From Methylophilaceae bacterium (GTDB lineage Bacteria; Pseudomonadota; Gammaproteobacteria; Burkholderiales; Methylophilaceae), in NCBI GenBank assembly GCA_006844635.1, contig SPJO01000110.1, forward strand, positions 1-28,217: 28,217 nucleotides of DNA, in the 5' to 3' direction. Under the pieces are notes generated by a model. That model was not told where the DNA came from and made no database searches. It saw nothing but the letters and a program-made list of their open reading frames with translations. Below, one piece after another: positions 1 to 8,600 of the stretch. The first letter of the stretch is position 1. Every line of letters starts with the position of its first letter. The translations under genes and the position numbers were made by a program.

Positions 1-1470
1 GGTGCGATTCAAGTAGCTGGTGAAGTACGTGGTCGTAAAGCGGCGAGACATGCCACCTCAGACTGGATGGAACTAGAGAAGCAGCGCGGCATTTCGGTCA
101 CATCCTCTGTCATGCAGTTCCCTTACCGAGAACACATGATTAATTTATTGGACACACCCGGGCATGATGACTTTTCTGAGGATACTTATCGTACGCTAAC
201 CGCTGTCGATTCAGCTGTGATGGTGATTGATAGCGTCAATGGTGTTGAAGCCCAAACCATTAAGCTATTAAACGTATGTCGCATGCGTGACACCCCTATC
301 CTCACCTTTATCAATAAATTGGACCGTGAAAGCCGTGAGCCGATTGAGTTATTAGATGAAATTGAAACAACACTCGGTATGGAATGCGCCCCAATGACAT
401 GGCCAATCGGTATGGGGAAAACCTTTAGAGGCGTTTATAACCTAGTGAACGATACCATCCTCTTTTTTGATCCACGTGCAGAAAAAGGCACTTCAGAAGT
501 TATTGAAGGTTTAGACAATCCACGTTTAGATGAATTAATCGGACCACAAGCGGATGACTTACGCGTCGATGTTGAACTCGTCCGTGGTGCTTCACATGCA
601 TTTGATAAAGAACGCTATTTAACCGGTAAGCAAACACCAGTCTTTTTTGGCTCTGCCGTTAATAACTTTGGCGTACAACCACTGCTAGACGCAGTCGTCG
701 ATTTGTCACCGAAGCCACAAGCAAGGCCAACGGTTACCCGTGAAGTATCAGCAACGGAAGAAAAGCTCTCCGGTTTTGTTTTCAAAATACAAGCCAATAT
801 GGATCCTAAACATCGAGACAGAATTGCTTTTTTACGTTTGTGTTCGGGTAAATTTGAACGCGGAATGAAAGTCAAACAAGTGGCAACAGGTAAAAATATT
901 AGCGTGAATAATGCGATTACTTTTATGGCACAAGACCGAACCATTATGGACGAGGCTTATTCGGGCGATATTATTGGCATCCCTAACCACGGCACCATTA
1001 AATTAGGCGATACATTTACGGCCAATGAGAATTTAAAATTCACAGGTATCCCGTCTTTTGCACCAGAATTCTTCCGCAAGGCTAGAATACAAAACCCTAT
1101 GAAAATGAAACAGTTACAAATAGGACTTAAACAATTATCTGAAGAAGGTGCTGCGCAACTATTCCGCCCATTACTCTCCAATGACTTAGTCTTAGGTGCA
1201 GTTGGTATGTTGCAGTTTGATGTTGTATTACATCGACTAAAAAACGAATACGGCGTAGACGTTATCTTTGAACCATATGATTGCTATACAGTGCGTTGGC
1301 TACAAGGTTCCGATGATGATTTAAAAGCCATTGCAGATAAATATGGTTTTAATGTTGGTTTAGATAATGCTGAAGATTATGTCTATCTTGCACCCAACCG
1401 GGTCAATTTACAAATGGCTGAAGAACGCTATCCTGATATTAAATTTGCGGAAACACGTGAAATCGCATAA
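1..1470 (+). CDS. prfC: Peptide chain release factor 3 (RF3), 5' end missing
   Basis: RF3 is a translational GTPase that removes RF1/RF2 from the ribosome after termination and helps with quality control of stalled or mistranslating complexes. The reading frame is open from base 1, so the gene begins upstream. About 40 N-terminal residues, including the P-loop, are outside the window, and the ATG at 67 is internal. Visible motifs are the switch I stretch MEKQRGISV-like (ELEKQRGISVTSSVMQF), the G3 motif DTPGHDDFSEDTYR, the G4 motif NKLD, and the RF3-specific stretch GFVFKIQANMDPKHRDR in domain II. The C-terminal end ERYPDIKFAETREIA matches the usual RF3 end, so the 3' end is intact. The alignment recalled from E. 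coli RF3 (529 residues) is collinear throughout. A loose hairpin follows the stop, but without a T-tract. Confidence 0.97.
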   Translation, partial: GAIQVAGEVRGRKAARHATSDWMELEKQRGISVTSSVMQFPYREHMINLLDTPGHDDFSEDTYRTLTAVDSAVMVIDSVNGVEAQTIKLLNVCRMRDTPILTFINKLDRESREPIELLDEIETTLGMECAPMTWPIGMGKTFRGVYNLVNDTILFFDPRAEKGTSEVIEGLDNPRLDELIGPQADDLRVDVELVRGASHAFDKERYLTGKQTPVFFGSAVNNFGVQPLLDAVVDLSPKPQARPTVTREVSATEEKLSGFVFKIQANMDPKHRDRIAFLRLCSGKFERGMKVKQVATGKNISVNNAITFMAQDRTIMDEAYSGDIIGIPNHGTIKLGDTFTANENLKFTGIPSFAPEFFRKARIQNPMKMKQLQIGLKQLSEEGAAQLFRPLLSNDLVLGAVGMLQFDVVLHRLKNEYGVDVIFEPYDCYTVRWLQGSDDDLKAIADKYGFNVGLDNAEDYVYLAPNRVNLQMAEERYPDIKFAETREIA

Positions 1471-1544
1471 CGTTTCTTAAACAGCCGGTTCAAGCTGGTT
1501 TCGTCAAATTTAACGTCCACAATTAGTTAAAGGGAATATTTTAG

Positions 1545-2546
1545 ATGAAGGTTATCAATGTAAGTGATTTTTCACCAGAGTGGTGTTGGTTAAAAGAAGA
1601 ACTTAAACCACATGATTTGCATTCTACTGCTTACAGTAGCCTCTCGATAAACTCTCCCAACCGTTTGCCCAAAAGAGACTCTTTCAACAGAGCATCAATT
1701 GCATTGAAAGCGATTAGAGATGCGAAAAAAGAAGCGTCCATTTTAGTCTCCCATGCACCAAGACCAACATACTATTGTGCAAATATTGCGAAAAAACTCG
1801 CACCCGAAATTCCTCATTTAGCTTACTCGTTTAACTTCACAGATTTGCCTACTGGATTTCAAAGAAAATCCATGGCAAAAGCTTTTAAACAACCAACAAG
1901 GTTTGTCACTTTTTCTACTGATGAAAGACAACTGTATGCTGATTATTTCGACTTACCTATTGAACTTATTGATATGCAGTATTGGTCAATTAATCCTCCA
2001 GCAGTCGACTTTGAATCTACGCCTGTTGAAACAGGAGATTATATCTGCGCACTTGGAAGCCAAGCGAGAGATTATGAAACTTTAGTTGAGGCGATGAAAA
2101 AGCTTAAACATATCAAACTGGTAATTGTTGCTACTGAAGAGAATATGAAGGGCCTTGATGTGCCAGAAAACGTCACTGTTTATTCAGGCATTCCTTTTGA
2201 AAAAGCAATGAACATCTTAACGCATAGTAAATTTATGGTACTGCCTTTGCGAGATAGCGTCGTGCCTTGCGGTCATGGCTCTATTGTTTCAGCAATGTTT
2301 CACAGAAAAGCAATCATTATCACAGACTCATCTGGCGTATACGATTATATTAAGAATGATGAAACAGGTTTATTCTATGAAGCACGCAACTCAGATGACC
2401 TTGCAGCTAAAATTACTCACTTAATGGAAGACTCTGTAAAACTTAAAAGATTGACTGAAGCAAGTTATGAGTTTGCTTATGAAAATTGTACAGAAAAAGC
2501 TGCTGTAAACTACTTCTGCCAATTTGTTGAGAAATTACAACATTAG
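1545..2546 (+). CDS. GT-B fold glycosyltransferase, family 4-like
   Basis: This 333-residue protein probably transfers a sugar from a nucleotide-sugar donor to a cell-surface glycan or lipid; the substrate cannot be read from sequence. The C-terminal half (about 165-330) looks like a GT-B donor-binding domain: GDYICALGSQARDYETLVEA opens it, followed by NVTVYSGIPFEKAMNIL, the CGHGSIVSAMFHRKAIIITD stretch (242-261) and TGLFYEARNSDDLAAKI. The canonical family 4 EX7E motif is not intact: the position of the second Glu holds Ser249, a variant also seen in other GT-B enzymes with a CGQxT/S-type loop. There is no signal peptide or membrane segment, so it is probably cytoplasmic. An AAAGGG Shine-Dalgarno site precedes the ATG. 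The gene is more AT-rich and lysine-rich than its neighbours and stands apart from any visible polysaccharide cluster, which could mean transfer. Confidence 0.75.
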   Translation: MKVINVSDFSPEWCWLKEELKPHDLHSTAYSSLSINSPNRLPKRDSFNRASIALKAIRDAKKEASILVSHAPRPTYYCANIAKKLAPEIPHLAYSFNFTDLPTGFQRKSMAKAFKQPTRFVTFSTDERQLYADYFDLPIELIDMQYWSINPPAVDFESTPVETGDYICALGSQARDYETLVEAMKKLKHIKLVIVATEENMKGLDVPENVTVYSGIPFEKAMNILTHSKFMVLPLRDSVVPCGHGSIVSAMFHRKAIIITDSSGVYDYIKNDETGLFYEARNSDDLAAKITHLMEDSVKLKRLTEASYEFAYENCTEKAAVNYFCQFVEKLQH

Positions 2547-2584
2547 TATTAATGTTTGAGCCTAGTTTAAATCAAACATACTAA
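2543..2584 (+). promoter_or_regulatory. Bulged inverted repeat between glycosyltransferase and ychJ-like gene
   Basis: The left arm TTAGTA-TTAA-TGTTTGA (2543-2559) pairs with the right arm TCAAACATACTAA (2572-2584). This gives 13 base pairs with a 4-base bulge (TTAA) and a 12-base loop. The left arm contains the TAG stop of the upstream gene, and the right arm runs into the AAGGA Shine-Dalgarno site (2583-2587) of the next gene. No T-tract follows, so it is not a standard intrinsic terminator. It could occlude the ribosome site, stabilise the upstream mRNA 3' end, or bind a protein. Confidence 0.5.
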
Positions 2585-2591
2585 GGATATA

Positions 2592-2975
2592 ATGGCTATA
2601 TCCAAATGCTACTGCCAAAGCGATGGTACCTATTTAAATTGCTGCGAACCACTGCACAATGGCGAGCCCGCGACTAATGCTGAACAGCTCATGCGCTCAC
2701 GCTACTCAGCCTATGTACTTTCACTAGAGAGTTACTTACTCAACACATGGCATCCTGACACACGCCCTGCATCATTAGGTCTTAGCCAAGATAGCAATAG
2801 AAAATGGTTAGGACTAAGCATTAAACGCGCTGAATCCACTGGTGATAACACAGCGATTGTAGAATTTATTGCACGGTTTAAAGATGGTGGCGGTAGAGCA
2901 GAACGCTTACATGAAGTGAGTCGCTTCGTCCTGCTTGACCATTGGTATTACTTAGATGGTGACTTAGTCACTTAA
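2592..2975 (+). CDS. YchJ-like protein with N-terminal SEC-C-type zinc knuckle (UPF0225)
   Basis: This 127-residue protein resembles E. coli YchJ, whose biochemical role is not established. The N-terminus carries a SEC-C-like pattern with Cys6, Cys8, Cys17 and Cys18, the expected zinc ligands. The family stretch LMRSRYSAYVLSLESYLLNTWHP follows, and the protein ends in the NTF2-like fold strand HEVSRFVLLDHWYYLDGD. E. coli YchJ has a second SEC-C motif at its C-terminus; this protein ends just before that point, which is a common short form. The start is supported by AAGGA 5 bases before the ATG, inside the 3' arm of an inverted repeat. The TAA stop overlaps the stop of the convergent gene in the four bases TTAA. 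Confidence 0.85.
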   Translation: MAISKCYCQSDGTYLNCCEPLHNGEPATNAEQLMRSRYSAYVLSLESYLLNTWHPDTRPASLGLSQDSNRKWLGLSIKRAESTGDNTAIVEFIARFKDGGGRAERLHEVSRFVLLDHWYYLDGDLVT

Positions 2976-3535
2976 ACTTGATCAAATGCTTCACAAAGTT
3001 GACTAAGCAACTGCCCAAACAAGGGGATGATCTCTTCTTTGGTATGCGGGCTTTCATCATCCGTGCCAGCAATCACAAAGCTTACCGTTAGCTTATCTAG
3101 GTTCTCACGGAATTCATTCCAATGTTCAATATCCGCATCACTGATTAACTTCACTTTATTTAAGCCAGCGTTAATGATTTCAATCAACTGCTCATCAGGA
3201 ACACCATCAAACAATGTTTTAGCAATGGTGATTTGTGCTGCTTGATAGTCAACCGTCACATCCTCTTGCCCTAGCGGCGTGGTGAGGAAAGCAAACGTTA
3301 ATAAAGCATAAGCTTGGTAAACGCTCAACATGTCGAAGTTTTCTGCTAACTCATCTTTCGGCTGACGCCCTGCACCACTAATTGCATTGAAAGTGATAAA
3401 GCTTGCTAAGTAATATGCTGCATTTAAGGCATCATAGTCTTCTAAGTCTGTGCTTGGTTTTGCGCCATCAGCATGCGTCTCTGCCAAGCATGATCCATGT
3501 ATTAATTTTAGTCGTTCTGAATATTTCAATTCCAT
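2972..3535 (-). CDS. Acidic protein of unknown function downstream of an ABC-F gene
   Basis: I do not recognise this 187-residue protein. It has no signal peptide and no clear membrane segment. It is rich in Asp/Glu and predicted helical, with hydrophobic stretches such as NAAYYLASFITFNAISGAG (about 38-56) and SVYQAYALLTFAFLTTPLG (about 71-89) that look like buried helices. The ATG start follows a weak GAGAAAG Shine-Dalgarno-like run. It lies 30 bases downstream of the ABC-F gene on the same strand with no terminator between them, so it is probably cotranscribed. Its stop overlaps that of the convergent ychJ-like gene by four bases. Plain coding character and operon position make it a real gene; its role is open. 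Confidence 0.75.
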   Translation of the reverse strand: MELKYSERLKLIHGSCLAETHADGAKPSTDLEDYDALNAAYYLASFITFNAISGAGRQPKDELAENFDMLSVYQAYALLTFAFLTTPLGQEDVTVDYQAAQITIAKTLFDGVPDEQLIEIINAGLNKVKLISDADIEHWNEFRENLDKLTVSFVIAGTDDESPHTKEEIIPLFGQLLSQLCEAFDQV

Positions 3536-3565
3536 TATTTTACTTTCTCAATATTTAATATCATT

Positions 3566-5470
3566 TTATGTGTTAATGGCGGGAATCGCTTCTAATTGTT
3601 CTTGGATGACTAGCCAACGCTCTTCTGCTTGTTCAATACTTAACGTTAACGCAGATTGCTGTTTTAGCAAAGCTTGCAACTCTGTTTTATCCGGTGCCTC
3701 ATAAAGCCCATTATCATTCAGACGGTGATCGCAATCTGCTTTTTCTTCCTGCCATGCCGCAATCTGCTTTTCTAATTGCTCAGCCTCTTTTAAGAGCGGC
3801 CTTCTTTCTGCCAATCGCGCTTTACGGTCTAATTTATTTTGCGTATAACTATTTTTCTTATCCTTTGGTTCGGCCTGCTCTACAACGAGCTTTTCTTTGG
3901 CGCGTTGCGCGACGACCCAGCTCGCATAAGCGTCCAGATCGCCATCAAATAACTTCGCTTGACCATTTGCGACCAACATAAAACGATCACAACTTGTTTT
4001 TAATAATGCACGGTCGTGTGAAATCAAAATGACACCACCTTCAAATGCTTGCAATGCTAGCGTCAGCGCATGTCGCATCTCTAAATCTAGGTGGTTGGTT
4101 GGTTCATCTAATAAGAGCAAGCTAGGGCTAGACCAAATGAGAATCGCTAAAGCCAGCCTAGATTTTTCACCACCTGAAAAATGCTCACAAGAAGTTTTAG
4201 CCATCTCACCACGAAAATCAAAACCACCTAAATAATTTAAGTGCTCTTGTTCTTGCGTATCAGGATAAAGGCGTTGCAAATGTTGCAGTGGCGACTCTTC
4301 CGCGCGAAGTTGCTCTAACTGATGTTGTGCAAAATAGCCAATGTTTAAATCTTTGCCTAAAGTCAGTTTCCCTGCTGTTTGCGTTAATTCACCAGCTAGG
4401 AATTTAATCAAGGTAGACTTACCAGCCCCATTTGGCCCTAACAAACCGACTCGCTCACCAGGCCTAACGGTTAACGCTACATCACTTAACACCTTGATCT
4501 CACCATAAGCGATATCAACATCACTGACAGCGATCAGTGGTTCAGGCGCACTTGATGGCGGCCTGAAGCTAAAACTAAACTGCGAATCAACATGTGCTGC
4601 GCTAATCATCTCCATCCGCTCTAAGGCCTTAATACGGCTCTGCGCTTGTTTCGCTTTAGTTGCTTTTGCCTTAAAGCGATCAATAAAGCTATGCAAATGT
4701 GCGACTTTCCGCTGTTGCTTTTCATACATCGCTTGTTGCAATGCCATTTTTTCCGCACGTTGTCGCTCAAATTGCGTATAAGCGCCTTTGTATAAGGTTA
4801 ATGTTTGCTGCTCTATATGTGCGATATGATTCACGATTGCATCTAAGAAGTCTCGATCATGTGAGATTAACAACAACGTCCCTTGATAACCCTTTAGCCA
4901 CCCCTCTAGCCACATGACCGCATCCAGGTCTAAATGGTTAGTTGGCTCATCCAGTAATAGCAAATCAGAACGACACATCAACGCTCTCGCCAAATTCAAC
5001 CGAACACGCCAACCACCAGAGAATGCAGAAACAGGCTTATCCAAGTCTGTTTGATTAAAACCTAAACCACTCATCAACTCCGCTGCACGTGCTTTCGCAG
5101 AATAACCATCAATATCGGATAAACGGCTGTGCAATTCGGCTATTTTTTCGCCCTGCTCCTCAGCCTCAGCTTCCACTAACGCTTGCTCAATGGCTAACAG
5201 TTCCTCATCACCCTCTTTTACAAACTGCAAGGCAGCTAGTGACAATGCTGGTGTTTCTTGTGCAACATGCCCGATTGTCCAGCTGTCCGGCATATCCAAA
5301 TCGCCTTTATCCGCATGTAACTCTCCACGCAACAATGCAAACAGGCTCGACTTACCCGCACCATTCGCGCCTGTGAGACCTACCTTATGCCCAGGATGTA
5401 GCTGCAATGTTGCGGCTTGAACAAGCACTTTTACGCCTCTGGCAATGGTTATGTTTTTAAACTGAATCAA
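3566..5470 (-). CDS. ABC-F family ATPase, YheS type
   Basis: ABC-F proteins bind the ribosomal E site and relieve stalled or misfolded peptidyl-transfer states; they have no transmembrane domain. This 634-residue protein has two nucleotide-binding domains. The first has Walker A GANGAGKS (34-41), signature SGGWR (151-155), Walker B LLLLDE (170-175) and H-loop His204. The second has Walker A GPNGAGKS (345-352), signature FSGGE (431-435) and Walker B LLLLDE (451-456). The charged inter-domain linker (about 235-295) matches the tRNA-interaction arm of the family, and a C-terminal coiled coil spans about 550-628. Length and order fit YheS (about 637 residues). The start is a TTG at 5470: it gives the expected MIQFKNITIARG beginning, although no good Shine-Dalgarno site is visible. 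An uncharacterised gene follows on the same strand. Confidence 0.93.
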   Translation of the reverse strand: MIQFKNITIARGVKVLVQAATLQLHPGHKVGLTGANGAGKSSLFALLRGELHADKGDLDMPDSWTIGHVAQETPALSLAALQFVKEGDEELLAIEQALVEAEAEEQGEKIAELHSRLSDIDGYSAKARAAELMSGLGFNQTDLDKPVSAFSGGWRVRLNLARALMCRSDLLLLDEPTNHLDLDAVMWLEGWLKGYQGTLLLISHDRDFLDAIVNHIAHIEQQTLTLYKGAYTQFERQRAEKMALQQAMYEKQQRKVAHLHSFIDRFKAKATKAKQAQSRIKALERMEMISAAHVDSQFSFSFRPPSSAPEPLIAVSDVDIAYGEIKVLSDVALTVRPGERVGLLGPNGAGKSTLIKFLAGELTQTAGKLTLGKDLNIGYFAQHQLEQLRAEESPLQHLQRLYPDTQEQEHLNYLGGFDFRGEMAKTSCEHFSGGEKSRLALAILIWSSPSLLLLDEPTNHLDLEMRHALTLALQAFEGGVILISHDRALLKTSCDRFMLVANGQAKLFDGDLDAYASWVVAQRAKEKLVVEQAEPKDKKNSYTQNKLDRKARLAERRPLLKEAEQLEKQIAAWQEEKADCDHRLNDNGLYEAPDKTELQALLKQQSALTLSIEQAEERWLVIQEQLEAIPAINT

Positions 5471-5479
5471 AGCTGAATA

Positions 5480-5604
5480 TCGACCAAAATCTTTTGAAGG
5501 CGTTATTCTAAAGCAATCTATTTAATTCCTTAAATAAATGCTTAAATAGAAAAGAATTTGTTAATGAATATGAAATCTGCACTTATTCACAAACTTTTGG
5601 TCGA
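5480..5604. repeat. Perfect 10-bp inverted repeat flanking the ABC-F/yhdP intergenic region
   Basis: TCGACCAAAA at 5480-5489 is the exact reverse complement of TTTTGGTCGA at 5595-5604. The 105 bases between the arms are very AT-rich and lie in the space between the divergent ABC-F and yhdP starts. The arms could be paired binding sites for one regulator. A chance pair of 10-mers in 216 bases cannot be excluded. Confidence 0.4.
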
Positions 5605-5629
5605 AACTAAAGTAAAATCACATGATTAG

Positions 5630-5649
5630 CGTCACTGATAGCAGTGACG
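5630..5649. promoter_or_regulatory. Palindrome with 8-bp perfect arms upstream of yhdP
   Basis: CGTCACTG (5630-5637), spacer ATAG, then CAGTGACG (5642-5649), 37 bases before the yhdP ATG. It fits either an operator for a dimeric repressor or a stable stem-loop in the yhdP leader. No T-tract follows, so it is not a terminator. A weak TTATAA -10-like element follows at 5656-5661. The rest of the 216-base gap is AT-rich and holds no other element I can support. Confidence 0.5.
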
Positions 5650-5686
5650 ACATGCTTATAACTGATAAAACAAACTAAATTCATTC

Positions 5687-8600
5687 ATGTTAGCTGTAAA
5701 AAAAATATCACGCTGGGTCATCTACAGCATTCTCCTCGTACTAGCAGTGATGCTAATAACAGCAGGCATTATCAGCTTCTTTATCTTCCCCAACATTTAT
5801 GAATATAAAGATGATATTTCAACGAAAATTTCAAATAAAATTGGCTTAAAAACCACCATCGGCGACATCATTACCGATTGGGATGGCATTTCACCTAGAG
5901 TACTGATTCGTGAAATTGATATTTATGACCAAGACAATGTATCCGCATTACATTTAGAAAACGTAAAAGGCACTTTTTCTTGGCTCAGCATTCCGATGCT
6001 CCGTCCGCACCTTTCTAGCATCTCAGTCAAAAATCCAAAACTAAGTATTCAGCGCAAAGCCAATGGCGCAATCTATGTTGCAGGCATTGCTTTAACGGGC
6101 GACGGCAAACCGGACCTTGGCAACTGGCTATTGAGACAAGAAAAAATAAAAATAAAAAATGCATCCCTAATTTGGCATGATGAAATGCGGCAGGCACCTG
6201 CGCTCTCTTTAGACAACGTCGATCTTCGGCTGACCAACCCTGCTTGGCGTAAAATATTTGGACAACATTTATTCACCTTCTCTGCCTTACCCTCCATTGG
6301 CACCCAAAATCCTATTGAAATCGATGGTGACTTTTTTGGTCGTGATATTAGCCAAATTGAAACGTGGCATGGCAACATCAATCTCAATACCCAAGCAACT
6401 GATTTAGCCGTATGGAAAACCTGGGTAGATTATCCAATCACACTGACAAGTGGCACAGGCAAAGCAGATGTTTCACTTTCATTCTCCAATAAGCGTATTG
6501 ATCAGCTTAGCGCTAACTTAGAAGTAGACAATATTGCCGGTAAAGTATCAGGAGAGAAAAAAGCATTTGAGGCAGAGCGCCTTTCTGGCGTTGTATCATG
6601 GGAACAAACAGCAAAGACAACCACAGTCAGCGTACAAAGTATTAACCTTATTCGTAAAGATGATTTAAATGTTTACAACGGCTCAGGCTTAGTTTCATAC
6701 AAACAAAATAGTGCTGACCCTTGGATTAACGCATCGGCAACACTAGATGCCATTGACTTGCGCTTTCTCAATATCATCAATGATACCGTTCCGCTACCTG
6801 ATACTATTCGCACACGCATAATAGACTTGGCGCCAACAGGTCAGTTAACTAACATCTCTCTTAACTGGCAAGGCACTGTGAAGAAACCAAGAGAGTACCG
6901 TATCAAAGGTAGCTTTAGTGCATTGAGCATGAACCCATATCAAGCAATACCCGGCTTTAAGAACATTAGTGGCAACATTGATGCGAATGAGGATGCTGGC
7001 TTGCTAGCCCTCGACGCTAATGATGCCTCTTTAAATCTGAAAAATGTACTCCGCTGGCCTATTCCTTTAAAAAAGCTAGATGGCAAAATTACTTGGAATA
7101 GGAAAAATAATAAATTAAAAGTCATCGCAAAAAACATGACCATGACCAATGCGCATATCAGCGGCTCCATAGATGCCAGCTATCATATGAATGGTGTCAA
7201 AGGCGGCTATTTAGACCTTTCGGGTAACTTTGATAATGGAGACGTCCAATACGCATCATTCTATTACCCAAAAGTGTTGAATGATGAAACTACAAAATGG
7301 CTAGACGACTCCATCATCTCAGGCAAAGCCAATGACGTTCAGCTTACCGTTAAAGGCTACTTAGATGACTTCCCCTATGTCGATAAAGAAAATCAGTTAG
7401 ACCCTAAACTAGGCTTATTTAGAGTCACGGCAAAATTAAGCGACGCTGTGCTTGAGTATGGCAAAAGCTGGCCCAAAATCAGCGACCTCGGTTTAGATTT
7501 GCTATTCGAAGGCAATCGAATGGAGTTGAATGCGGATCGAGGCAAAATACTCGGGTTTAATATCCTCAAGAGTCAAGCCATTATTCCTGTGTTAGATACG
7601 AAAGGTAAAAACAATCAAGTTTTAACAATTGTAAGTGAAGGTGAAGGTCCCATTACTGACGGCATTAACTTCATCAACTCAAGCCCCGTTCAAGAAGTCA
7701 CATTAGGTTTCACTGACAATCTGAAAACCTCAGGGCATGGCAAGTTAAACCTAGATCTATCACTACCACTAAATTCGATTGAACAATCGACCTATAAAGG
7801 CCAATATAAAATGGTTGATGGCACTATTTATGCTGATGATGAGATGCATTTGCCAGAGATTAGACATATTGATGGCACGCTAAACTTCGATAAATCGGGT
7901 ATTTATGCTGATAGCATTAAAGCTGATATCTTTGGTGGTGCTAGTGAAGTCAGTTTAAATACGGCTAGCGATAGCACCATTCATATTGATGCTAAAGGTA
8001 GAGTGACTGATCGTGGACTACAAGAAGCACTACCCAATGCATTAACAGCTTCACTTGCTGGCAGTGCTGATTGGGATGCCAATATCGCCATCAAAAAACC
8101 GTTATTAAACTTGAGCGTTCGTTCCAGCTTGGTAGGAATGGCTGTTAATTTACCTGCGCCGATAGGCAAGCCTGCAGAGCAAGATGCTAACTTCCTTATG
8201 ACCAAAAAACAAAATCTAGCGCATGAAGACACAATTGAAGTGGCGTATAACCAAATCGTTTCAGCGCAAATATTGCGCACGGAAAAAGCAGGTGATTTAA
8301 CCATTGATCGGGGCGACATAGCCATTAACACGCCGGTGAAAACACCAACGGCCCCCGGTCTTCATTTGCGTGGCGTATTCGACTATGTGAATGCTGATGA
8401 GTGGTTAAGCGTGCTAAATACACCAAGCCCCAACGCTGCGAGCAAAACAACTAGCAAAATTAATTTCTCAGCAGCGGACATTACGATTCAGTCGCTAGAC
8501 TTATTTAAGCGCCCTTTTAGCCAAACAAAACTCATAGCAAAGCCGAAAGGCGAACACTTGCAAATTGCAGTCAACAGCCAAGAGCTAGATGGCAATATCG

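Noticed and set aside
1481..1504. Loose hairpin AAACAGC...GCTGGTTT after prfC
   Set aside because: Only seven pairs with a bulge and an 8-base loop, and no T-tract follows, so I do not call it a terminator.
6141..6159. A-rich run in yhdP as a possible slippage or programmed frameshift site
   Set aside because: The runs are broken by T and the frame continues without interruption for 1293 residues, so nothing indicates frameshifting.
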